From contig NZ_AOPZ01000558.1 in the NCBI RefSeq assembly GCF_000414115.1, positions 1-53,225 of the forward strand: a stretch of 53,225 bases of DNA, written 5' to 3'. The position numbers were made by a program, and so were the translations under genes. The notes beneath the pieces were generated by a model, which was not told the origin of the DNA, searched no databases, and was given only the letters and a program-made list of their open reading frames with translations. The stretch comes from Streptomyces aurantiacus JA 4570. GTDB lineage: Bacteria; Actinomycetota; Actinomycetes; Streptomycetales; Streptomycetaceae. This document shows, piece after piece, positions 31,143 through 38,424 of this stretch. The number at the start of each line of letters is the position of its first letter. The stretch's first letter is position 1.

Positions 31143-32336
31143 GTGCGCCGCCCGACGAGCATGCGAGAGGCGCTGGCACGGGCCGACCGCGCCTCCATGC
31201 AGTTGCTCATGGGCGCGGGCATGGCCCTCCTCTCGTACGTCTTCATCGGCGTCCTGATCTTCACCGCCGTCGCGTCGGTCATCGTGATCGGCCTGGGCGT
31301 GCTGCCCGAGACGGTGCTGCTGCTGCGCCGGATGGCCGGGTTCAAGCGGCGGCAGGTCCGCCGGTGGTCGGGGACGGAGATCCCCGAGGCGTACACGCCA
31401 CTGACCGGCACCCTCTTCGAGCGCGTGCGCAAGGCGGTCAAGGACCCCGGCACGTACCGCGACCTGCGCTGGCTGTTCCTCCACATCGTCCACGGCCTTG
31501 CGCTGCTGTACGTGGCGTTGCCGCTGTGGGTGATCGGCGTGCTGGTCGACGGGGTGTGGTGCGGGCTGCTCGGCCGCAGGGCCGTCGTGCTCCCGCTGAT
31601 CGGGCGCCTCGCCGACCTGGACACGCGCTGGTCGCGGGCGCTGCTCAAGCCGTCGCCGGAGGCCGAGCGGAACGCGGAACTGGCCGAGCGGGTCGAGGAG
31701 CTGACGCTGACGAGGGCGGGCGCGGTGGCGGCGCACGGCGCCGAACTGCGCCGGATCGAGCGGGACCTGCACGACGGCACGCAGGCCCGCCTCGTCGCCC
31801 TGTCCATGCGGGTGGGCCTGGCCCGGCGCGCGTACGACCAGGACGTCAAGGACCCCGAGGTGGTCCGCAGGCTCCTCGCCGACGCGCAGGACCAGGCCGA
31901 GGAGGCCCTGACCGAGCTGCGGCACGTCGTCCGCGGCATCCACCCGCCGATCCTCACCGACCGCGGACTCGTCGGTGCTGTACGGGCGTTGGCGGCGAGC
32001 AGCGGCCTGGAGGTGTCCGTGCGGGACGACGGCGTGGAGGACGGGCCGCGCGCGCCCGCCGCCGTGGAGGCGGCGGCGTACTTCGTGGTGGCGGAGGCCC
32101 TGACGAACGCGGCGAAGCACAGCGGGGCGCGCCGGGCCACGGTGGAACTCGCCCGCGGCGCCGCCGGACTGCGGATCTCGGTCCGGGACGAGGGGCGGGG
32201 CGGCGCCGACGCGTCCGGCGGCAGCGGGCTGCTCGGCATGCGGCGCCGGGTCGCGGCGCTCGACGGCACCATGGAGGTGGCCAGCCCCGCCGGGGGGCCG
32301 ACCGAGATCGGGGTGGAGCTGCCGTGCGTGTGGTGA
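31143..32336 (+). CDS. Membrane sensor histidine kinase (HisKA_3 type)
   Basis: In this 397-residue kinase hydrophobic segments lie at about 25-60 and 112-140, in a DUF-type sensor region (LFERVRKAVKDPGTYRDLRWLFLHIVHG) common to Streptomyces kinases. The HisKA_3 phospho-acceptor is H210 in RIERDLHDGTQARLVAL. The ATPase domain shows VVAEALTNAAKHSGA (N box) and DEGRGG / GSGLLGMRRRV (G boxes). The sensed signal is unknown. GTG 31143 is coupled to the preceding gene, and the kinase end overlaps the response regulator start by 13 nt. Confidence 0.92.
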   Translation: MRRPTSMREALARADRASMQLLMGAGMALLSYVFIGVLIFTAVASVIVIGLGVLPETVLLLRRMAGFKRRQVRRWSGTEIPEAYTPLTGTLFERVRKAVKDPGTYRDLRWLFLHIVHGLALLYVALPLWVIGVLVDGVWCGLLGRRAVVLPLIGRLADLDTRWSRALLKPSPEAERNAELAERVEELTLTRAGAVAAHGAELRRIERDLHDGTQARLVALSMRVGLARRAYDQDVKDPEVVRRLLADAQDQAEEALTELRHVVRGIHPPILTDRGLVGAVRALAASSGLEVSVRDDGVEDGPRAPAAVEAAAYFVVAEALTNAAKHSGARRATVELARGAAGLRISVRDEGRGGADASGGSGLLGMRRRVAALDGTMEVASPAGGPTEIGVELPCVW

Positions 32337-32968
32337 TCGCGGAGGACAACACGTTGCTGAGGGAGGGCATGGTGCTGCTCCTCACGTCCGTGGGCCACGA
32401 GGTGGCGGCCGTCGCGGCCACCGGCCCCGAGGTGCTGCCCGCCCTCCTCGAACACCGCCCCGACGTGGCCGTCCTCGACGTCCGCATGCCGCCCGGCTTC
32501 CGCGACGAGGGCCTGCGCGCCGCCCTCGCGGCCCGCGAACAGATCCCCGACCTGCCGGTCCTCGTCCTCTCCCAGTACGTCGAGGAGACGTACGCGGCCG
32601 AACTCCTCAGCGGCGGCGCGGGCGGCGTCGGCTACCTCCTCAAGGACCGCGTCGGCCGCGTCGACCAATTCCTCGACGCCCTGGAGCGGGTCGCCGCCGG
32701 CGGCACCGCCCTCGACCCCGAGGTCGTCACCGAACTCCTCACCCGCCGCGCCGACGACCCCCTCGACTCCCTCACCCCCCGCGAGCGCGAGGTCCTCCAC
32801 CTCATGGCCGAGGGCCGCGACAACGCCACCATCGCCACCACCCTGGTCGTCTCCGACCGCGCCGTCAGCAAGCACATCGGCAACGTCTTCCTCAAACTGG
32901 GCCTGCCCCCGAGCGACAGCGGGCACCGGCGGGTGCTCGCGGTGCTGGCGTACCTGAACAAGGCGTAG
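32324..32968 (+). CDS. NarL-family response regulator, partner of the adjacent kinase
   Basis: In this 214-residue protein the receiver domain begins RVVIAEDNTLLREGM, with phospho-acceptor D52 in VLDVRMPP and K107 in GYLLKDRV. The LuxR-type HTH contains LTPREREVLHLMAEGRDNATIATTLVVSDRAVSKHIGNVFLKL. The GTG start overlaps the kinase stop, indicating strict co-expression. The RMPPGFRDEGL loop is typical of Streptomyces kinase-linked regulators. Targets are unknown; the hairpin at 30853-30874 is one candidate for autoregulation. Confidence 0.92.
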   Translation: MRVVIAEDNTLLREGMVLLLTSVGHEVAAVAATGPEVLPALLEHRPDVAVLDVRMPPGFRDEGLRAALAAREQIPDLPVLVLSQYVEETYAAELLSGGAGGVGYLLKDRVGRVDQFLDALERVAAGGTALDPEVVTELLTRRADDPLDSLTPREREVLHLMAEGRDNATIATTLVVSDRAVSKHIGNVFLKLGLPPSDSGHRRVLAVLAYLNKA

Positions 32969-32982
32969 GCCCGCGCCGGCCC

Positions 32983-33864
32983 TCAGACCGGCTTGCGCAA
33001 CACCTCCACCAGCGCCGCGATGCTCTGCTCCGCGCGCCCCTCCGCCACCGCCCTGCGCAGCAGTTCGTGCATCGGCTCGTGCCAGCGCACGTCGAGCCCG
33101 GCCTCGGCCGCGACCTGGGTGTCGTCGGGGATGCCCGCGTGGAAGATGCCGATGGACGACTGCGGGTCGTCGTAGGCACCGCGGTCGATCTCCGCCGCGT
33201 AGTGCGGCAGCAAGGAGATGATCATCTCCAGCCACTTCGCGGTGTACGGCACCAGCGTGCCCGCCTCCAGGCCGCGCGCCGTGACAAGGGCCGCGCCCTG
33301 GAAGAAGCCGAGCAGCGCGGGCAGCAGCGTGCCGCCCACCGCCGACTCGTACAGCGCCGCCAGATCGGGCTCCGTGCCCAGGTGCACGGTGTCGCCGCCG
33401 ATGACCCGCAGTGTCGTCTCGTACTCGTCGAACAGGGCGCGGTCGCCGCTGTAGTAGTGCAGGGTGTCGGGTCCGCCCACGGCCGCGGGCACGTTCTTGA
33501 TCGCGCCGTCCAGGAACCGCGCGCCGTGCCCGGTGGCCCAGACGGCCATCGCGCGGGCGCCGGACGGGGTACCGGAGTTGACGGTGATCAGGGTGCGCCC
33601 GGCGAGGGCTGCGGCGGCCGGTTCGAGGGCGGCGAGGGTCGCTTCGTACGTCGTCAGGCAGGCGATCGTCAGGGGGCTCGCGGCGATCGCGTCCCGGATG
33701 TCCGGGGCGTGCGCGGCGCCCCGCTCGACGAGCGGGGCGGCCTTGGCCGGGCTGCGGTTCCACACGGTGGTGGGGTGCCCGGCGGCGACGTACGCCGAGG
33801 CGAGTGCCGCTCCCATGGCGCCGAGACCGACGATCGTCACGGGCGTGCGGGCCTGCTCGGGCAT
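32983..33864 (-). CDS. Imine-reductase-like NAD(P)-dependent oxidoreductase
   Basis: This 293-residue protein of the beta-hydroxyacid dehydrogenase/imine reductase group has an N-terminal Rossmann fold with VTIVGLGAMGAALASAYVAAGHPTTVWNRSPAKA; the GLGAMG loop and N-R-S suggest NADPH. The C-terminal helical part includes LAALYESAVGGTLLPALLGF. In imine reductases the proton-donor position here is usually Asp or Tyr; this protein has Y172-E173. The natural substrate is unknown. The ATG has GGAG upstream. An HxlR-like palindrome lies about 90 bp upstream, so the gene may be stress-induced. Confidence 0.85.
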   Translation of the reverse strand: MPEQARTPVTIVGLGAMGAALASAYVAAGHPTTVWNRSPAKAAPLVERGAAHAPDIRDAIAASPLTIACLTTYEATLAALEPAAAALAGRTLITVNSGTPSGARAMAVWATGHGARFLDGAIKNVPAAVGGPDTLHYYSGDRALFDEYETTLRVIGGDTVHLGTEPDLAALYESAVGGTLLPALLGFFQGAALVTARGLEAGTLVPYTAKWLEMIISLLPHYAAEIDRGAYDDPQSSIGIFHAGIPDDTQVAAEAGLDVRWHEPMHELLRRAVAEGRAEQSIAALVEVLRKPV

Positions 33865-33950
33865 GGGGGCTCCAATGCTGGGGTGGGGTGGATGAGTTGA
33901 CCTCGCGGTCGACCTCGCACCCCAGCCTGGATTCAGCCGTGCGGTTCCTC

Positions 33951-33977
33951 AAGTACCTACTATTTAGTGGGGTACTT
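33951..33977. promoter_or_regulatory. Palindromic operator upstream of the oxidoreductase gene
   Basis: AAGTACC (33951-33957) and GGTACTT (33971-33977) flank ACTA-TT-TAGT, so the 27-bp site is nearly symmetric throughout. It is strikingly AT-rich for this genome and resembles GTAC-type sites of HxlR-family regulators. It abuts the galE stop codon. No HxlR gene lies in the window. Confidence 0.55.
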
Positions 33978-34962
33978 ACCGTTCGGTGTGTGCCTCGGGG
34001 TGCAGCCGCACCCACCCCGCCCACGCCGACTCCACCATCTCGCGCACGTCCCGCTTCGCCGACCAGCCCAGCTCGGCGGACATCCGGTCGGCGGCGGCGA
34101 CCACCCGCGCCGGGTCGCCCGCGCGCCGCTCGGTGACCTCCGCCGGGATGTCGTACCCCGTGACCTCCGCGATCAGGTCGGCCATCTCGCGCACCGAAAC
34201 CCCCTCGCCGCGGCCGACGTTGAGGGTCACGTCGGTGCCGGGCGCCGCGCCGGCCAGGTGCCGGGCCGCCGCCACGTGGGCCTCCGCGAGGTCCGTGACG
34301 TGGATGTAGTCCCGCACGCAGGTGCCGTCCGGCGTCGGGTAGTCCGCGCCGAAGATCCGCGGTGCCGCGCCGGCGGTGAGCTTCTCGAAGACCATCGGCA
34401 CGAGGTTGAAGACGCCGGTGTCGGCCAGCTCCGGGCTCGCCGCGCCCGCCACGTTGAAGTACCGCAGGCAGGCCGTGCGCAGGCCCGTCGCGCGGCCCAC
34501 CGCGCGGGTCAGCCACTCGCCGGCCAGCTTCGTCTCGCCGTACGGACTCATCGGCACGCAGGGCGTGTCCTCGGTGACCAGGTCGACGTCCGGCATGCCG
34601 TACACGGCGGCCGACGAGGAGAAGACGAAGGACGGCACCCGCGCGTCCGTGACCGCCTCTAGCAGGACCCGCAGGCCCTCCATGTTCTCCCGGTAGTAGC
34701 GCAGCGGCTGTTCCACCGACTCGCCGACCTGCTTCTTCGCCGCCAGGTGGACGACGCCGGTGATCGCGTGGTCCTTCAGGGCGCGCGCGACGAGGTCCGC
34801 GTCGAGGGTCGAACCGACGACGAGGGGCACGCCCTCGGGCAGCCGCTCCGCGATCCCCGATGACAGGTCGTCGTACACCACCGTCCGCTCGCCCGCCTCC
34901 GTCATGGCGCGCACGACGTGTCCCCCGATGTAGCCGGCGCCGCCGGTGATCAGCCAGGTCAT
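33976..34962 (-). CDS. galE: UDP-glucose 4-epimerase
   Basis: This 328-residue extended short-chain dehydrogenase has the NAD-binding GGAGYIG at 7-13, the catalytic Y141-x-x-x-K145 in SPYGETKLAGEW, Ser triad SSS 115-117 and NVAGA. GalE interconverts UDP-glucose and UDP-galactose; in this setting it probably supplies a nucleotide sugar for the neighbouring glycosyltransferases. It lies downstream of and co-directional with the GT2 gene, 110 bp away, with several short GTGTCGTG repeats between them (about 34979-35010). Streptomyces also has a galE in the galactose operon, so this may be a second copy. Confidence 0.92.
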   Translation of the reverse strand: MTWLITGGAGYIGGHVVRAMTEAGERTVVYDDLSSGIAERLPEGVPLVVGSTLDADLVARALKDHAITGVVHLAAKKQVGESVEQPLRYYRENMEGLRVLLEAVTDARVPSFVFSSSAAVYGMPDVDLVTEDTPCVPMSPYGETKLAGEWLTRAVGRATGLRTACLRYFNVAGAASPELADTGVFNLVPMVFEKLTAGAAPRIFGADYPTPDGTCVRDYIHVTDLAEAHVAAARHLAGAAPGTDVTLNVGRGEGVSVREMADLIAEVTGYDIPAEVTERRAGDPARVVAAADRMSAELGWSAKRDVREMVESAWAGWVRLHPEAHTER

Positions 34963-35072
34963 GGTCAGTTCGTCCCGTCGTGTCGTGTGGTGTCACGTGT
35001 GTCGTGTCCGTCGTGGATGTGCCCCGGACACCCACGGACGTGCAGTGTCGCAGAGCGCGCGTACGCGTCCTG

Positions 35073-36704
35073 TCAGGGGCCGTCCGCCCGCCCGCCGGGC
35101 AGCGCCCGTACGATCCGCGCGAGCCGCCGCCGCGCGACGGAAGCCACCCCGCGCGCCCCGGGCGCCAGGCGCAACGACAGGTTCCCGGCCTGGGTCGCGT
35201 ACGGCTGCACCAGCAGCACGCCGCGCCGCCCGCCCGGCACGACGGCGCGCCGCAGCAGTCCGGGCCCGGACACGGCGCGCGCCGTGGTCTCGCGCGCTGT
35301 GCCGTCGTCGAAGAGCAGCCGAAGGCGCAGGTCCCACACGTCGCCGTCGAGCGCCGCGAGGTCGACGCGCACCTCGGCCACCCACGTCTCGCCCGGCTTC
35401 TCGGGGCCGAACGCGGCCGTGCGCCGCAGCTCAGGACGACCGCCGCCCCGCCGCGTCAGCTCCACGTCGACCACGCCGGGCCCCGCCGCCGCGACCCGCC
35501 CGTACAGCTCGTGCAGCCGCAGGCGCAGCACACCCGCGCGCGGGCGCAGCTCGGCGTCGACCGCGAGGGGGAGCAGCCGCAGCGGCCGGGCGAGGAGGTG
35601 CTCCAGGGTGACCTGGGGCAGGTCGGCCGACCAGACGGGGGTGGCGTCGGCGGCGCGCGCGTACGGCGGGGCGAGCCGGGCCGGGCGGGCCGCCACCTGC
35701 TTGAGGCGGTCCAGGTCGCGCGGCTCGGCGGCGGCGAGGATCACCCGGGCGATGACGCGGCCGGGGGCGGGGGCCGCCTCCAGGTCGGCCGTGTCGAACT
35801 CGGTGAGGTAGGCGCGGGTGAGCGCCCACCACTCGCGCTGGTACTCCGGGCCGCGCGCGGCCAGTTCCCGCGTGTACATGCGCAGGCCGTGGTCGACGAA
35901 CTGGGCGCGGGCCGTGCGCGCGAGGAGCTTGTCGCCGCTGCGGGCGCCGCGCAGGATGTCGACGGCCTGGCGGTGCGCCTTGATGCGGGCCCGCCAGTTC
36001 TCGATCCCGGCGCGGTCCAGCGAGATCGACAACTTGGCGGCGGCGCGCCGCACATGCCACACGTACACGGTGTCCGGGACGAGGGCGACGCGCGGTGCGG
36101 CGGCCAGGACGCGGGCGCCGAAGACGAAGTCCTCGTAGATGAAGCGGCCTTCGGGGAAGCGGACGGCGTGCTCGCGCAGGAAGTCCGTGCGGTACAGCTT
36201 GTTGACGCAGAGCGTGTCGTGCACGAGGCGCGGGCGCAGCTCGGGCCGGGCCACAAGCGCGGCCTTGCGGTACAGCTCGGGCTGCCAGGGCGTCTCGCGC
36301 CCCGACGGCAGCTCGCGCCGCACGCACAGGCCCGACGCGACGTCGGCGCCGTGCCGGATGGCCGCGTCCAGGAGCGCCCGCGCGCCGCCCGGCGCCAGCA
36401 CGTCGTCGCTGTCCAGGAACATCACGTACGGCAACGTCGCGGCGTCGGCGCCGTCGTTGCGCGGGGCGCCGCAGCCGCCGCTGTTGGCGGCGCGCCGGAG
36501 CACGCGCACCCGCCGGTCGTGCGCGGCCAGTTCCGCGAGGACGGCGGGGGTGTCGTCCGTCGAGCAGTCGTCCACCGCGATCACCTCGCCCACCAGGGGG
36601 CCCTGGGCGAGCGCGGAACGCACCGCGTCGGCGATGTGCGGGGCGTCGTCGTAGCCGATCACGACGACGGTGATCTGGGGCTCTTGAGGCGAATTGGCAT
36701 CCAC
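35073..36704 (-). CDS. GT2 glycosyltransferase with C-terminal beta-rich domains
   Basis: This 543-residue protein has a GT-A fold with ITVVVIGYDDAPHIADAV, VDDCSTDDT (44-52), the NSGGCGAPRN loop and metal-binding D98-S-D-D101 in MFLDSDDVLAPGG. The C-terminal 200 residues are beta-rich and resemble those of the paralogue at 24161-25882. It should add a sugar to a wall polymer on the cytoplasmic side. The GTG start has no ribosome-binding site; -10 TAAAAT (36711-36716 on the minus strand) ends 6 nt upstream, so it may be leaderless and separately transcribed from the GT-C gene above. Confidence 0.87.
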   Translation of the reverse strand: MDANSPQEPQITVVVIGYDDAPHIADAVRSALAQGPLVGEVIAVDDCSTDDTPAVLAELAAHDRRVRVLRRAANSGGCGAPRNDGADAATLPYVMFLDSDDVLAPGGARALLDAAIRHGADVASGLCVRRELPSGRETPWQPELYRKAALVARPELRPRLVHDTLCVNKLYRTDFLREHAVRFPEGRFIYEDFVFGARVLAAAPRVALVPDTVYVWHVRRAAAKLSISLDRAGIENWRARIKAHRQAVDILRGARSGDKLLARTARAQFVDHGLRMYTRELAARGPEYQREWWALTRAYLTEFDTADLEAAPAPGRVIARVILAAAEPRDLDRLKQVAARPARLAPPYARAADATPVWSADLPQVTLEHLLARPLRLLPLAVDAELRPRAGVLRLRLHELYGRVAAAGPGVVDVELTRRGGGRPELRRTAAFGPEKPGETWVAEVRVDLAALDGDVWDLRLRLLFDDGTARETTARAVSGPGLLRRAVVPGGRRGVLLVQPYATQAGNLSLRLAPGARGVASVARRRLARIVRALPGGRADGP

Positions 36705-36710
36705 GGGGGA

Positions 36711-36716
36711 ATTTTA
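36711..36716 (-). promoter_or_regulatory. -10 element for leaderless transcription of the GT2 gene
   Basis: On the minus strand TAAAAT is followed by TCCCCC and then the GTG start. The -35 is not obvious. It lies in the 58 bp between the GT-C stop and the GT2 start. Confidence 0.45.
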
Positions 36717-36762
36717 CGGCTTGGCGGAAATTATCCGATTGGGAGGGCTTGGGAGCGCTTCG

Positions 36763-38424
36763 TTACGAGGCGGCGATGGCCTTGCCGGCCTTGGGGCCCA
36801 CCCGAGCGAGCACCTCGCCGGTGCGCGCGCTCCACGACACCACCACCGCCTCCGGAGGCAGCCGCTGGTACGGGGCGACAAGGAGCCAGCGCACGTGGTG
36901 GCGCTCGACCACGGCGGCGCGCTGGGCGGGCGTGGACAGCGGGTCGAGGTACGTGCGCACCTCGCGCAGCCGGCGGTTGCGTACGGACTCGTCGAGCGAG
37001 GCGTCCGGCCAGGCGGGCGCGACCAGGTTGACGCCGAAGGCGGGAAGGGAGCGCATGGGGCGGTAGCCGTCGGTGAGGACCACGTCGCCCCGGTCCATGT
37101 GGGCGGCCGCCCAGGCGTAGTCCGGCCAGTGCGGGGGCTGGTCGAAGCCGATGGGGTCGAGGGTGCGGGGGACCACGGCGCCCGCCTGGATCTGGAAGAA
37201 GCCGACGAACGCCCCGAGCGCGGTGGCCCCGGCCAGGGCGGCTCGGCGGTTTCCCCAATTGCGGGGGGCCGTCAGCTCGATCGCCAGGGCGAACTGGAGG
37301 GGGACGAGGGTCAGGCCCAGGATGCGGCCGTAGGTGTAGTGGCCGCTGAGGCCGCCGTAGGCGACGACCGCGCAGTCCAGGGCGAACATCAGGACCAGGG
37401 GGTCCTTGTGGTCCCTGCGCCAGCGGATGTACAGGGCCGGGAGGCCCAGGGCCGCGAGCCAGAAGCGCTGGGGCATGTCGGTGTAGAGCTGGCGGTGGAT
37501 CCAGTCGACGGATTCGTCCCCGACCAGGGTGAGCGGGTTGAAGTACGGCCAGGCGGTGGCCACCGCGAGGGCGGTCAGTCCGGTGAGTGCCCACTTCAGA
37601 GGCGTCCCGAGGCGCGGCAACGCGAAGGCGATCACCCCGATCACCGCCGCCACCGAAGTGATCGGGTGGATCAGGAGGATCAGGCCGCACAGGGCGCCAA
37701 GGCCCGCGTAGGACCAGGCAGTTCGGGGTGACTCCGGCAGGGATCGCGCCAGCGAACCGGCCCACGCCCAGGCCCAGAACATCAGCGCGATGCCGAACGT
37801 CGACGGGTAGCCGAGGTTGCCCGTCATCGACATCAGGCCCAGGTAGCCGCTCCACCAGGCCACGCGGGTGCCCCAGAGGAGGACCATCGCGAACAGGGCG
37901 AGGACGGGGGCCCAGGGGCGCGGGGTCAGGACGCGGACGAAGCGGGCGATGCCGGTGAGCAGGACCAGGAGGTTCAGCGGCCCGGACAGCTTGACGACCT
38001 GCCAGCCCGCGAGGCCGGTCGCCTTCGCGAGCAGCGCCTGGGCGACGGCGTACGGCGAGTAGTACGCGCTGCCGTCGCCGGGCAGGTCGGCCATCGGGTG
38101 CCGGGGGTGCAGCAGGTCGTCCTTGAGGCGTTCGACGACCGCCGCGTGCTGGCCGAAGTCGCAGCAGATCGGCACCCGCCAGTACGCGAGGGACATCAGC
38201 AGCCAGAACAGGCCGCCGAGGACGAGGTAGGGGCTGGGCCGCCGGCGGATGCCGAAGCCGGAGGCCGTGGAGCCGAGCGCGACGCGGCGCACCCGCGTGG
38301 CCCTGGACTCGGTGGCCGGGGACTCGGTGGTCGAGGGCTTGGTGGCCGGGGAGGTGGCCGGGGACTTCGCGGTCGGGGACTCGGGGGCCTGTGGCGCCGT
38401 TCCCGTGCTCTGCGGCGCCGTCAT
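36763..38424 (-). CDS. GT-C-like polytopic membrane glycosyltransferase, second paralogue
   Basis: This 553-residue protein begins with a variable Ser-Pro-Ala-Thr repeat tail of about 45 residues, then about ten membrane segments and a C-terminal extracytoplasmic domain (from VVPRTLDPIGFDQPPHWPDY). Loop 1 contains D89-F-G-Q-H93, LHPRHP and YYSP as in the protein at 17404-18906; AKATG, YLGL-x-S, YPSTF, HKDPLVLMFAL and GGLSGHYTYGR are also shared. It presumably uses a polyprenol-phosphate sugar outside the membrane, perhaps supplied by the cassette at 16033-17423, since no synthase or flippase adjoins it. The ATG overlaps the stop of the upstream GT2-TagF gene (ATGA). Confidence 0.78.
   Translation of the reverse strand: MTAPQSTGTAPQAPESPTAKSPATSPATKPSTTESPATESRATRVRRVALGSTASGFGIRRRPSPYLVLGGLFWLLMSLAYWRVPICCDFGQHAAVVERLKDDLLHPRHPMADLPGDGSAYYSPYAVAQALLAKATGLAGWQVVKLSGPLNLLVLLTGIARFVRVLTPRPWAPVLALFAMVLLWGTRVAWWSGYLGLMSMTGNLGYPSTFGIALMFWAWAWAGSLARSLPESPRTAWSYAGLGALCGLILLIHPITSVAAVIGVIAFALPRLGTPLKWALTGLTALAVATAWPYFNPLTLVGDESVDWIHRQLYTDMPQRFWLAALGLPALYIRWRRDHKDPLVLMFALDCAVVAYGGLSGHYTYGRILGLTLVPLQFALAIELTAPRNWGNRRAALAGATALGAFVGFFQIQAGAVVPRTLDPIGFDQPPHWPDYAWAAAHMDRGDVVLTDGYRPMRSLPAFGVNLVAPAWPDASLDESVRNRRLREVRTYLDPLSTPAQRAAVVERHHVRWLLVAPYQRLPPEAVVVSWSARTGEVLARVGPKAGKAIAAS

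Noticed and set aside
31118..35035. A 1305-codon minus-strand frame across the two-component operon, oxidoreductase and galE
   Set aside because: It crosses several well-supported genes on both strands and has Arg/Pro/Gly-rich composition typical of wrong-frame high-GC sequence.
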